64,000 nucleotides of DNA from Streptomyces sp. STR69. GTDB taxonomy: Bacteria > Actinomycetota > Actinomycetes > Streptomycetales > Streptomycetaceae. Location of the stretch: contig NZ_JALJRY010000023.1 of NCBI RefSeq assembly GCF_024519455.1, positions 83,500-147,499 on the forward strand, read 5' to 3'. The position numbers and the translations under genes were made by a program. The notes under the pieces are model-generated. The model saw nothing but the letters and a program-made list of their open reading frames with translations. It made no database searches and was not told the origin of the DNA. Position 1 is the first letter of the stretch. Every line of letters starts with the position of its first letter. Shown piece by piece: positions 7,357 to 16,837 of this stretch.

Positions 7357-10300
7357 TCAGTGGCCCGCCGGCCCGGCCGGATCCTCCAGGGCCCGGCCGA
7401 GCAGCGCGGCGACACCGGCGTCGGCGACGACGGAGTAGTGGTCGGTGTCCGCGACGACCACCGGCTCCACGGCCCGGCCGAGCAGTTCGGACCAGCCGAG
7501 GGACGGGGTGGTTCCCTCGGGCCTGCGCTGGGCGCCGGCGACGAAGAGGAGCAGCCGGGTCTCCGGCAGCCGGATCGTGGCCGCCCGGTGCCGGGCGGCG
7601 CACCCGCGGTGCGCACCGAACAGGGCGAAGCGGCGGCGCAGTTCGGCGGCCGGCTCCGGGTCGTCGGCCCGCGGCGGCCGGAGCAGGTCCGCCTCGATCC
7701 CCTCCCGGTCGGCGCCGGTGAGCCGGCCGACGTCCTCGGCGAAGGCGCGCAGATCGTCACGGGCGGACGTACCGGCGTCGCCGTAGGCCGCGCTGCCCGG
7801 CGCATAGCTGTCGAGGAGGACGAGGAGTTCGGTGCGCTCCCCGTCGAAGGAGAGCTGCCGGGCCATCTCGACGGCGACCGCACCGCCGAACGACCAGCCG
7901 CCGAGCCGGTAGGGCCCGGACGGCTGCAGGCGCCGCAGTTCGTGCAGGTACCTGGCGGCGAGTTCGCGCAGGTCCCGCGGTACCGGCCCGCCGTCCAGGC
8001 CGGGGGCGCGGAAGGCGTGCACGGGCCGGGGCCCGGCCGGGAGGGCTCGCACCAGCGGCTGGTAGCAGACGATGTCGCCGCCCATCGGGTGCACCAGGAA
8101 CAGCGGAGCCGCCTCGGGCCGTCCCTCCCGCAGCAGGAGCAGCGGGCCCTGGTGCTCCGGGGCGCCGTCCGGGCCGCCCGGGCCGTCGGCACGGCCGGCG
8201 CCGAGCCCGGCCAGGGCCGGGGCCAGCCGGTCGACCCTCGGCGCGGCCAGCAGGTGACGCAGCGACACGGCCGCACCGAACTCCTTGCGGATCCGGGTGA
8301 TGAGGACCGTGGCGAGCAGGGAGTGCCCGCCGACGGCGAAGAAGTCGTCCGTCACCCCGACCCCGTCGTTGCCGAGAACACTGCGCCAGAGGGGCAGCAG
8401 CCGGGCCTCCTCCGGCGTGCGGGGCTCGACAGGCCCGGCCGCCGTGCCCGCCTCCGGGCCGTCCCTGCGGCCGCCCAGCAGCGCGTTGCGGTCCGGCTTG
8501 CCGTTGGGCAGCAGGGGCAGCGCGTCGAGGAAGAGGATCAGGGAGGGCAGCATCGCCGCGGGGAGCCGTTCGGCCACGTGCGCGCGCAGCGTCTCGGTGC
8601 TCACCTGCGCGTCCCGGACGCGCACGACGTAGGCGACGAGGGAGACCTGGCCCGCGTCCCGGTGCGCTTCCACATGGCAGTCGGCCACCTGCGGATGCGT
8701 GGCGACCGCGGCCGAGACCTCGGCCGGGTCGACGCGGATGCCGCGCAGCTTGACCATGGCGTCCCGGCGCCCCGTCAGCAGGATCCCGCCGTCCGGCCGC
8801 AGGACGGCGGTGTCGCCCGTCCAGAAGAGCAGGTCGTCCGGGGCCGCGCCGCGGTGGAACGGGTTGGGCCGGAATCCCCGGTCGCCGCCGGACAGGTACT
8901 CCGCCCGGTAGGGCGTCCGGATGACGACCTCGCCCCGCTCGTACGGCAGGCAGGGCCGGCCGTCCCGGCCCAGTACCGCGACCTGCGTTTCGGGCAGGGG
9001 GCCGCCGACAGGCTGCGTCCCCTCCCCGGGCGGCTCCGGCACCCGCAGGAAGGTTTTGATCATGGTGGTCTCGGTGGGGCCGTAGAAGTTCACGATCTCG
9101 GCGCGGCAGCTGGGCAGTCCGGCCCGCAGCCGTGCCACCAGCTCCCCGGTCAGCGGTTCACCGGCCAGGCAGATCAGCCGCAGCGCCGACAGGTCGGGCC
9201 CGGCGGCGTCGGCACCCAGCGTCAGCCAGGACGCCACCACGGACGGGGTGGTGTGCACGACGGAGACCTGTTCGGCCGCCAGCCACTCCAGCAGGCGCAG
9301 CGCGTCCTCCCGCGCCGCCGCCGGGGGCAGGCACAGCGCCGCTCCGGCGCTCAGGGGCACGAACACGTCCCGCAGGACGGCGTCGAAGGAGTACGTCGTG
9401 AGCTGGGCGACGCGGTCACCGGGGCGGACGGCGAACTCGGCCCGCTCCCAGGCCGCGAAGTGGTCGAGCCCGTGGTGGCGGCCCAGCACGGCCTTCGGCG
9501 TCCCGGTGCTCCCGGAGGTGAAGAACACGTGGGCGGGCGCTGCGGGATCGGGCGACACGCCGGGCGGCGGCGCATCCGGTACGGCGCCGAAGACCGCGGT
9601 GGGTGCCGGGGCGACCGTGAGCACGGGCAGCGCCGCGTCCTCGCACCAGGAGGGGCCGGCGTCGCGGCCCGCCGCGAGCACCACCGTGGCTCCGGCCAGC
9701 TCCGCCAGTTCGCGTTGCCTGGCCGCCGGCAGCTCCTCGTCGACGGGTACGGCGACGGCACCGGCCTGGACGGCGGCGAGCAGCGCCGTGATCGAGTCCG
9801 GGTGCTTGCCGCCGACGATCGCCGTGACGTCGCCCGGGCGCAGACGCCGCGCGGTGGCGGCCACCCGTGCGGCGAGGTCCCCGTAGCCGATGTGCCCGTC
9901 GGCGCAGCGCAGGGCGGGTGCGTCGGGGGCGGCGGCGGCCTGCCGGGCGAACTCCGCCATCACCCTGGGCTGGGGCCGGCCGGGCAGGGCCGCACCGAAG
10001 GGGTGGGCCGGGCGGCCCGCCTCCTGCACGGCCTCCGGCCGGTCCGGTGCCCGCAGAGCCGCGTGCAGCAGTCCGACCAGCCGCCGGCCCATGGCATCGA
10101 CCAGAACGGTGTCGAAGAGATCGGCGTTGTACTCGACGTCGAGCCGCAGCCGGTCCGGCTCCGCCCGCGCCACGAGCGTCAGGTCGAACTTGGCGGCCGG
10201 GGCGAGGGCGGCGTCCGCCGGGAGTTCGCCGTCCGACAACTGGCGCAGGACGCGCCGGGCCCGGGGAGAACCGCTCGGCGGCATGCGCAGCATCACCTGG

Positions 10301-13224
10301 AAGACGGGGGTCCGGCTCGGGTCGCGGACCGGCCGGACCGCCTCGACCAGCCGGGAGAACGACAGATGCTGGTGCGGATGCGAGGCCAGCAGCAGCTCGC
10401 GGACCCGGCCGACGGCATCGTCGAAGCTCGGCCCGCCGCCGAGATCGAGGCGCAGCGCGTGGGTGCGGACGAAGAAGCCCACGGTCTCCTCCGCCTCGGC
10501 CCGGTCGCGTCCGGCGCTGTCGGTGCCGAGCACCACCTCGTCCTGGTCCGCCGTACGGGCGAGGACGAGCCCGAAGGCCGCGAGCAGCACCATGTACGGG
10601 GTCACCCCCCGGCTGCGGCAGTACTCGGTGAGCCGGGCCGCCAGGCCGTCCGGCACCGGTACCGGGCGCAGGGACCCGCGATGTGTCTGCACCGGCGGAC
10701 GGGGGCGGCTGGTGGGCAGGTCGAGGACCGGGGGCGGAGCGCCCAGGTGGCGGCGCCAGTAGGCGACCGCGGCCGCGCGCCGGGCCTCCTGACCGGGCCG
10801 GCGGGAGCGCACGGCGTGGTCCGCGTACTGCAGCCGGGGCGCCGCCAGGACCGGCTTGCGCTCCTCCCGCGCGGCGCAGATCAGCTCGTCCAGCTCCCGC
10901 AGGACGATGTCCCACGACCATCCGTCGCAGGAGAGGTGATGGATCGTCAGGCCGAGGAACTGCTCGGCGGCGTCCGGGACGCAGCGGATCAGCCGGGCGC
11001 GCAGCGGCCTGCCCCCGGTGAGCACGAACGGCCGTGCGCCCTCGGCCGTGAGCCGGGCCAGCGCCTCGTCGCGGCCCGTCGCCGGCGCCAGCACGCCGAA
11101 GTCCGCGGGGCCCGGGGGCAGCACCCGCTGCACCGGCCGGTCCCGCTCCACGACGAACGCGGTGCGCAGCGCCTCGTGCCGTTCCACCAGGCGGTCCAGG
11201 GCGCCGTGCACCTGCTCGGCCGCTACGTCGCCGGGCAGCGCCAGGACACCGGCCATGTTGTACGCGCCGGCCTCCGGGGCGAGCTGTTCGAGGAACCAGA
11301 CGCCCTCCTGCTCCGCGGTGAGCGGCACCTGCCCACCCGGCTCCCCGGCGTCCGCCGGCGGTGCCGGCACCGTCTGCGCGGGCGCGGGGCCGCAGGCGTC
11401 GATCCGGGCGGCGAGCGCGGCCACGGTGGGCGCCTCGAACAGGTCACGCAGGTCCAGCGCCGTGCCGAAGTCGCGCCGCACCCGGGCCAGCACGCGCGCC
11501 ATGAGCAGGGAGTGCCCGCCGAGGGCGAAGAAGTCCGCCGTGCGGTCCGGTGCCGGCACGCCGAGCACTTCCGCCCAGTAGGCGGCGATCGCCTCCTCGG
11601 TCCCGCCGCGCGGCGGACCCGTCTCCTGCGGCGCGGTGGCAGGACGCTGCCCGGCGGCGGGAAGGGCCGACCGGTCGAGCCTGCCGTGCGGGGTGAGCGG
11701 CAGCGCGTCGAGCGGCACGACGTGCGCGGGCACCGCCGCGGCGGACAGCCGCTCGGCCACGGCCTGCCGCAGCAGCCCCGGGTCCACCACCGAGTCCGCG
11801 GCCGGGACGACGTAGGCGACGAGCTGCTGCCCGCCGCCGTCACCGTCCCCGTCGTCGCGGCGGCGTGCCACGACCGCGGCGGAGGCGACCGCGGGGTGCT
11901 GCCCGAGTACCGCGCCGACCTCGGCGGGATGGACCCGCACCCCCTGGATCCTGAGCTGGTCCTCCAGGCGTCCCACGATCTGCACCGAGCCGTCCGGGAG
12001 ATACCGGCCCAGGTCTCCGGTGCGCTGCACCAGGTCGTCCGCGTCCCCGGGACGGAACGGGTTGGTCTCCAGCAGCGCCGCCGGGCCGGGCTCCCGGCGC
12101 AGGTAGGGGGAGCGGACGAGGATCTCGCCGAGTTCGCCGATACCGGACAGCCTGCCGCGCCGGTTGACCACGAGCAGCTGCGTGCCGTCGATGCCGTGAC
12201 CGACCGGCACGATCCCCTCGTCCGCCTCCCGGGGAACCGGCCACCAGGCCGCGACCAGAGCGGACTCGGCGGTGCCGTACAGGTTCACGAACTGTGCCGA
12301 CGACGCGGGGAAGGCCCGCCGCCACCGCCGTACCAGCGTGCCCGCCAGCGGCTCGCCGGACAGGCACAGCAGGCGGATCGCGGAAAGGTCCGGCGCGGCG
12401 TTCCGCCCGCACACGCCGAGCAGCACGTCCAGCGCGGCCGGGGTCGTGTGCAGCACGGTGGCGCGGGAAGCGGCGAGCCGGCCGAGGGCCGCGGCCAGGT
12501 CGTCCGGCGGCCGGCCGGCGGGCGGCAGGCACACGGTGCCTCCGCCGGCGAGCGCGGGCAGCACCTGCCTGACCAGGGCGTCGGCGGTGGACCCCGCCAG
12601 GTGCGCCACGCGGTCGCCCGGGCCGCAGGGCAGGGTGCGCGCCACCCATGCGACACGGTGGGCGAGGACGTCATGGCGGGCCGGCACGGCGCCGGGACGG
12701 GGGGAGGCGCCCGAGCCGGGGATCAGGCAGGCGCCCGCGTCGGGGCCGGGCGGTGCGGGGACCGGGACCTGCGCCCGGTCCCCGGCCTCCATCAGCTCCC
12801 CGTACCCGACCACGCGCCCCGGGAACGTGCCCGCGTCGGCGCCGGCCGCGTCCGTCCGCAGCAGCAGGGCCGCCTCCGACTCTGTCAGCAGCGCGGACCG
12901 GCGCGCCGGCGGCAGCGACGGGTCCAGCGGCAGTACGACGGCTCCCGCCCACAGGGCCGCGAGCGTCCCGGTCACCGCGGCCACCGTGTGGGCGCCGTCG
13001 ACCGCGACCACCTCGCCGGGACACAGCCCCAGGGCACGCAGTCCGGCGGCTCCCCGCCGGACCTGTCCCAGGAGTTCCCCGTAGCCGGACTCCTCGCCCG
13101 GCCCGGCCAGCGCCACCGCCTGCGGGGTGGACCACGCCTGCCGCTCGAAGAGTTCCAGGACGGTGTGAGGGGCCTCGGGGCTCAGCACGGTGCTCGGGTC
13201 GATGGGATGGGAGATCGTGGTCAT
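7357..13224 (-). CDS. Terminal NRPS, A*-T-C-A-T-TE (first A domain degenerate)
   Basis: Domains in the 1955-residue protein: A* (about 20-510), T1 (Ser572, LGGHSL), C (HHLSCDG at 762-768, intact), A2 (about 1080-1560, intact TSGSTGTPK and NFYGPTE), T2 (Ser1635, VGGHSL) and TE (GWSFGG, Ser1778; DTDHYS supplies the His). A* has IPGSGASPRPGAV where the ATP-loop motif TSGSTGxPKGV should be, YGTAE for YGPTE, and HGRLDR for the A10 NGKxDR, losing the catalytic Lys. It is very probably inactive, so T1 must be charged in trans. The A2 pocket read by eye is D-A-R-H-C-A-F-M-I-K, not one I know; A* shares its first residues (D-A-R-H-C), suggesting the two came from one duplication. The TE should release, perhaps cyclise, the product. 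It starts 33 bp after the upstream NRPS. Confidence 0.9.
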   Translation of the reverse strand: MTTISHPIDPSTVLSPEAPHTVLELFERQAWSTPQAVALAGPGEESGYGELLGQVRRGAAGLRALGLCPGEVVAVDGAHTVAAVTGTLAALWAGAVVLPLDPSLPPARRSALLTESEAALLLRTDAAGADAGTFPGRVVGYGELMEAGDRAQVPVPAPPGPDAGACLIPGSGASPRPGAVPARHDVLAHRVAWVARTLPCGPGDRVAHLAGSTADALVRQVLPALAGGGTVCLPPAGRPPDDLAAALGRLAASRATVLHTTPAALDVLLGVCGRNAAPDLSAIRLLCLSGEPLAGTLVRRWRRAFPASSAQFVNLYGTAESALVAAWWPVPREADEGIVPVGHGIDGTQLLVVNRRGRLSGIGELGEILVRSPYLRREPGPAALLETNPFRPGDADDLVQRTGDLGRYLPDGSVQIVGRLEDQLRIQGVRVHPAEVGAVLGQHPAVASAAVVARRRDDGDGDGGGQQLVAYVVPAADSVVDPGLLRQAVAERLSAAAVPAHVVPLDALPLTPHGRLDRSALPAAGQRPATAPQETGPPRGGTEEAIAAYWAEVLGVPAPDRTADFFALGGHSLLMARVLARVRRDFGTALDLRDLFEAPTVAALAARIDACGPAPAQTVPAPPADAGEPGGQVPLTAEQEGVWFLEQLAPEAGAYNMAGVLALPGDVAAEQVHGALDRLVERHEALRTAFVVERDRPVQRVLPPGPADFGVLAPATGRDEALARLTAEGARPFVLTGGRPLRARLIRCVPDAAEQFLGLTIHHLSCDGWSWDIVLRELDELICAAREERKPVLAAPRLQYADHAVRSRRPGQEARRAAAVAYWRRHLGAPPPVLDLPTSRPRPPVQTHRGSLRPVPVPDGLAARLTEYCRSRGVTPYMVLLAAFGLVLARTADQDEVVLGTDSAGRDRAEAEETVGFFVRTHALRLDLGGGPSFDDAVGRVRELLLASHPHQHLSFSRLVEAVRPVRDPSRTPVFQVMLRMPPSGSPRARRVLRQLSDGELPADAALAPAAKFDLTLVARAEPDRLRLDVEYNADLFDTVLVDAMGRRLVGLLHAALRAPDRPEAVQEAGRPAHPFGAALPGRPQPRVMAEFARQAAAAPDAPALRCADGHIGYGDLAARVAATARRLRPGDVTAIVGGKHPDSITALLAAVQAGAVAVPVDEELPAARQRELAELAGATVVLAAGRDAGPSWCEDAALPVLTVAPAPTAVFGAVPDAPPPGVSPDPAAPAHVFFTSGSTGTPKAVLGRHHGLDHFAAWERAEFAVRPGDRVAQLTTYSFDAVLRDVFVPLSAGAALCLPPAAAREDALRLLEWLAAEQVSVVHTTPSVVASWLTLGADAAGPDLSALRLICLAGEPLTGELVARLRAGLPSCRAEIVNFYGPTETTMIKTFLRVPEPPGEGTQPVGGPLPETQVAVLGRDGRPCLPYERGEVVIRTPYRAEYLSGGDRGFRPNPFHRGAAPDDLLFWTGDTAVLRPDGGILLTGRRDAMVKLRGIRVDPAEVSAAVATHPQVADCHVEAHRDAGQVSLVAYVVRVRDAQVSTETLRAHVAERLPAAMLPSLILFLDALPLLPNGKPDRNALLGGRRDGPEAGTAAGPVEPRTPEEARLLPLWRSVLGNDGVGVTDDFFAVGGHSLLATVLITRIRKEFGAAVSLRHLLAAPRVDRLAPALAGLGAGRADGPGGPDGAPEHQGPLLLLREGRPEAAPLFLVHPMGGDIVCYQPLVRALPAGPRPVHAFRAPGLDGGPVPRDLRELAARYLHELRRLQPSGPYRLGGWSFGGAVAVEMARQLSFDGERTELLVLLDSYAPGSAAYGDAGTSARDDLRAFAEDVGRLTGADREGIEADLLRPPRADDPEPAAELRRRFALFGAHRGCAARHRAATIRLPETRLLLFVAGAQRRPEGTTPSLGWSELLGRAVEPVVVADTDHYSVVADAGVAALLGRALEDPAGPAGH

Positions 13225-13257
13225 CCGGCACTCCAGGTCAGACGGCGGAGGGGGTGC

Positions 13258-16200
13258 TCAGGCGAGGGAGTAGTCCCAGACCGGACGGTCCGGGGCGGAC
13301 AGCGCCTGGTCGGCGAGAGCCGCGAGCTGCCGTGCCATCGCCTCGCTCCGCGCCGGGCCGAACATCTCGGCGGGATGGACGAGCCGGGCCGGGAGACCGG
13401 CCTCGGCCGGGAAGACCTCCAGCTTCAGCTCGTAGTGCGTCTGGCCGGGCTGCACCTGGACCACGCTCACCTCGCCCGCCCCGGCGGACGGCCGCGCCGG
13501 CGGGATGTTCTGCACCACCAGCAGGTTCTGGAAGAGCGGCAGACTGCTCGCCTGCCGGTCCACCCCCAGATCGGCCACGATCCGGTCGATGGGCACCCCG
13601 GCGTGCCGGTGCCCCAGCAGGGTCGATCGCTGCGCCTGGCGCAGCACGTCCCGGAAGACCGCGTCCTCCTCCAGCCGCAGCCGGTGCGGCACCGTCGTCA
13701 CGAAGCAGCCCAGCATCGGGCGCGTCCACCCGGGAGTCCGGTTGGCGCTGGGAGAGGCGACGACCACATCCTCCTGGTCGGCGAGCCGGGCCAGCCAGAG
13801 GCCGAACACGGCCAGCAGCGCCATGTGCCCGGTGACCCGCTCGCGCCGGCAGAAGGCGCCGAGACGCTCGCTCATCCCCTCGTTCCAGACGACGGGCCGG
13901 ACGGCGGCCGGGACGCTCAGCCGCCGGGGGCGCGGCCGGTCGGCCGGCAGCGCGATCCGCGGGGGTGCGCCGGCGAGCTGCCGGCGCCAGTGGGCGCGGG
14001 AGGCCTCCCGTTCCGCCCCGGCCCGCTCGTGCCCCGACTCCTCGTGCAGCCAGGCCGCATGGTCGAGGAGCTGGGGCCGGCCGTCGGGAGCCACCGGTGG
14101 CAGACCGCGCGCGACCCGCGCCCAGTCGTCCGCGAACTCCCGGGCGAGCAGGGACCAGGACCAGCCGTCGGTGGCGATGTGATGAAGCGTCAGAACCAGC
14201 AGGTGATCGTCGGGGGCGAAACGGACCAGCCGCACCCTGACCGGTGGTCCGGCCGCCAGATCGAAGGGTGCCGCCCCGGCCTCGGCCACCCGGCGCACCA
14301 CCTCCTCGTCCCGGTCCGCCGGGCCGAGGCCCGGCACCTCCTCGACCTCGGGCAGGGGATCGTCGACAGGCGCCTCGACGACGGCCAGCGGGCTGCCGTC
14401 GCGCTGCGGGTAGCGGGTCCGCAGCACGTCGTGGCGGGCGAGCAGCGCGGCGAGACAACGGCGCAGCTCCGCCGGCTCCGCGGCCCCGCGCAGCCGCAGC
14501 CCGGTCGGGACGTTCATCGCGGTGCTGTCGGGCTCCAGGCTCTGCAGGAACCACATCCGCTCCTGGACGGGCGCGGGACGCAGGGGCCCGGAGGTGTCCA
14601 CGCGCCCGGGGCCGCCCCGGCGCGGCGCGGCGCCCGCCTCCGCCACGGCCCGGCGCAGCCCTTCCAGCGTGGGCCGGCGGAAGAACAGGTCCAGCGGTAT
14701 CTCGGCCTCCAGTTCGTCGCGCACGGCGGCGAGCAGGGCCAGCGCCTGGAGCGAACTGCCGCTGGAGGCGAAGAAGTCCCGGTCACCGGCCACGCCCGGC
14801 CCGAGCACCCGGTTCCACAGGGCCGCCAGCCGGTCCTGCGGCTGCGCGCCGGACCCCCCGGCCGCCTCCTCCCGCGGCGGGGGCCAGGGGAGCGCCGCCC
14901 GGTCCGTCTTGCCGTGCGCGGTCAGCGGCAGCGCGTCCAGCGGCACGAGCACCGCCGGAACGAGCGCGGGCGGCAGCGTGCCGCGCAGCAGGGTGTTCCA
15001 CCGCTCCAGCAGCCCGGCGTCCGCCTCCGCCCCGGCCACCGGGTAGCCGACGAGCAGGGCGGTGCCCGAGCCGCTGTGCCGCACCGCGGCGGCTGCCTGG
15101 CGGACGCCGGGAAGCCCGGCCAGCGCGGCCTCCACCTCGCCCAGCTCGATCCGCACGCCCCCGATCTTGACCTGGTCGTCGCGGCGTCCGTGGTACTCCA
15201 GCACCCCGTCGGGCCGACGGCGCGCCAGGTCGCCGGTCCGGTACAGCCGGGCGCCGGGCTCACCGCGGTAGGGGTCGCGGGGGAAGCGCTGCGCGGTCAG
15301 GCCGGGCCGGTTCAGATATCCGCGGGCGACCTGGACACCGCCGACGCACAGCTCGCCGAGGTCCCCGTCGGGCACCTTCTCCAGCTGCTCGTCCAGCACA
15401 TGCAGGTCGACGCCCGAGATCGGGCGGCCGATGGGCACCGGCGCGTCGGCCGGGTCCTGTGGCCGGCACCGCCAGTGACTCACGTCGACGGCGGCCTCGG
15501 TCGGCCCGTAGAGGTTGTGCAGCTCGACCTCGGGCAGGGCGGCGAAGAACGCCCGCTGCAGCCCCGGCGTGAGCGCTTCGCCGCTGCAGAGCACCCGGCG
15601 CAGCCGGGGACCCGCGTCCACCTCGGTGAGCCGCAGCAGCCCGGCGAGCATGCTGGGCACGAAATGCACCGTGGTCACGCGGTGGTCGCGGATCTGCCGG
15701 GCCAGGGCCTGCGGGTCGCGGTGCGTTCCCGGAGCGGCCATGACCAGCGTGGCACCGGTCATCATCGGCCAGAAGAACTCCCAGACGGACACGTCGAACG
15801 TGTACGGGGTCTTCTGCAGCACGGTGTCCCCGGGCCCGAGCAGGAAGGTGTCCTGCATCCAGCGCAGCCGGTTGACGATGGCCCGGTGCTCGGTCAGCAC
15901 CCCCTTCGGCAGCCCGGTGGAGCCGGAGGTGTACAGCACATAGGCGAGGTCGCCGCCGGACGCGGCGTCCAGCCCGCCGTCGTCCGCCGCCGGATCCCCG
16001 GCCGGCCCCGCCGCCTCCGGATCCAGCAGCGGCACACCCGACCCGGCGAGGACCGCCCCGGCGCCCCCGGGCTCCGTCACGACCGCGACCGGGTCGGCGT
16101 CGTCGAGCAGCACCTGCAGCCGGGCGGGCGGGTCGTCGGGGGACAGCGGCAGGTACGCGGCACCGGACCGCACGACCGCGAGCACGGCGACCGCCAGCGA

Positions 16201-16449
16201 CACGGACCGCTCCAGGCGCAGGGCGACGATGCGCTCCGGACCGGCGCCGAGCGCCCGCAGCCGGCGGGCCAGCGCCGCGGAGGCCCGCTCCAGCCCGGCG
16301 TAGGTCAGCGTCCGCTCCCCGTCCACCACGGCCGGCAGCCCGGGGGTGCGCCGGCACTGCGCCACCACCAGATCGGCGAGGGAGCGGGCACCGGTCACCG
16401 GGGCGGCGATTCCAGCGGGTAAAGGAGGCTGACAGAGCTCAGCGGTCAT
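13258..16449 (-). CDS. NRPS A-T-C, serine-activating
   Basis: The 1063-residue protein has an adenylation domain (about 25-510) with intact YTSGSTGLPKG, NLYGPTE, YRTGDL, GRRDDQVKIGG and HGKTDR. Its pocket D-V-W-H-L-S-L-V-D-K, read from TFDVSVWEFF, HFVPSML, VLCSGEA and NLYGPTEAAVD, is essentially the EntF serine code. The T domain carries Ser566, but its core is SSGSSL rather than GGHSL. The C domain has intact HHIATDG (756-762) and ends the protein, so the Ser-carrier passes its chain to a T on the next protein. No condensation domain lies N-terminal to the A domain. ATG at 16449 is preceded by GAGAGGGA. It is the first gene of the leftward NRPS/regulator operon. Confidence 0.92.
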   Translation of the reverse strand: MTAELCQPPLPAGIAAPVTGARSLADLVVAQCRRTPGLPAVVDGERTLTYAGLERASAALARRLRALGAGPERIVALRLERSVSLAVAVLAVVRSGAAYLPLSPDDPPARLQVLLDDADPVAVVTEPGGAGAVLAGSGVPLLDPEAAGPAGDPAADDGGLDAASGGDLAYVLYTSGSTGLPKGVLTEHRAIVNRLRWMQDTFLLGPGDTVLQKTPYTFDVSVWEFFWPMMTGATLVMAAPGTHRDPQALARQIRDHRVTTVHFVPSMLAGLLRLTEVDAGPRLRRVLCSGEALTPGLQRAFFAALPEVELHNLYGPTEAAVDVSHWRCRPQDPADAPVPIGRPISGVDLHVLDEQLEKVPDGDLGELCVGGVQVARGYLNRPGLTAQRFPRDPYRGEPGARLYRTGDLARRRPDGVLEYHGRRDDQVKIGGVRIELGEVEAALAGLPGVRQAAAAVRHSGSGTALLVGYPVAGAEADAGLLERWNTLLRGTLPPALVPAVLVPLDALPLTAHGKTDRAALPWPPPREEAAGGSGAQPQDRLAALWNRVLGPGVAGDRDFFASSGSSLQALALLAAVRDELEAEIPLDLFFRRPTLEGLRRAVAEAGAAPRRGGPGRVDTSGPLRPAPVQERMWFLQSLEPDSTAMNVPTGLRLRGAAEPAELRRCLAALLARHDVLRTRYPQRDGSPLAVVEAPVDDPLPEVEEVPGLGPADRDEEVVRRVAEAGAAPFDLAAGPPVRVRLVRFAPDDHLLVLTLHHIATDGWSWSLLAREFADDWARVARGLPPVAPDGRPQLLDHAAWLHEESGHERAGAEREASRAHWRRQLAGAPPRIALPADRPRPRRLSVPAAVRPVVWNEGMSERLGAFCRRERVTGHMALLAVFGLWLARLADQEDVVVASPSANRTPGWTRPMLGCFVTTVPHRLRLEEDAVFRDVLRQAQRSTLLGHRHAGVPIDRIVADLGVDRQASSLPLFQNLLVVQNIPPARPSAGAGEVSVVQVQPGQTHYELKLEVFPAEAGLPARLVHPAEMFGPARSEAMARQLAALADQALSAPDRPVWDYSLA

Positions 16450-16523
16450 CGACAGTCCCTCTCGGAATTCCGGGGGTACGACCGAGTCGGCACAGGGGGA
16501 CTCGTTTCCTCGTCGCCATGGAA

Positions 16524-16552
16524 AGCCCCGGAAACGTAGCACCGGGATTCCG
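16524..16552 (-). promoter_or_regulatory. Putative promoter/operator of the NRPS operon
   Basis: The plus strand reads CCCCGGAAACGTAGCACCGGG here. GGAAACGTA, four bases, then CGGG is also found at the lat promoter (from 2641). On the minus strand this gives a -10 TACGTT (16533-16538), but no recognisable -35 stands 17-18 nt upstream, so the promoter may depend on an activator. The ATG at 16449 lies ~85 nt downstream. Confidence 0.5.
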
Positions 16553-16722
16553 GACCGGCGGTGCCCGTCGAGCTCTTCTCGACCGCCTCTCCAGACGCCC
16601 CTTCCCTCCCGGTTCCCGCCCGCCCCGCAGCCCGGGGACACGGCGGCCGGCGGGCCCGGCCTGCCGTCCGGACGGATCCTCGCGGTCCGCTGCAGAAACA
16701 CTGGAGCGCCCGTCCGGTGGCG

Positions 16723-16752
16723 TTGACCGGTGACCGGGTCCCGCCGTTGGAT
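16723..16752 (+). promoter_or_regulatory. Promoter of the luciferase-like monooxygenase/GNAT operon
   Basis: TTGACC (16723-16728), an 18-nt spacer and TTGGAT (16747-16752) resemble a vegetative streptomycete promoter. The predicted start codon is about 85 nt downstream. Together with the leftward motif at 16524-16552 this accounts for the 388-bp gap 16450-16837; nothing else was seen in it. Confidence 0.45.
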
Positions 16753-16837
16753 GACACCTCATGAGCCGGATCACGCGCGTTCTTCGGACGAACTCGTCAG
16801 GAATTCATTGCGGGCGGCGCACCGTGAATGTATTCGA

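Noticed and set aside
6046..16422. A 3458-codon open frame on the plus strand opposite the leftward NRPS and regulator genes
   Set aside because: It is the antisense shadow of high-GC coding DNA; it has no domains, while the minus strand gives clear A, T, C and TE domains.
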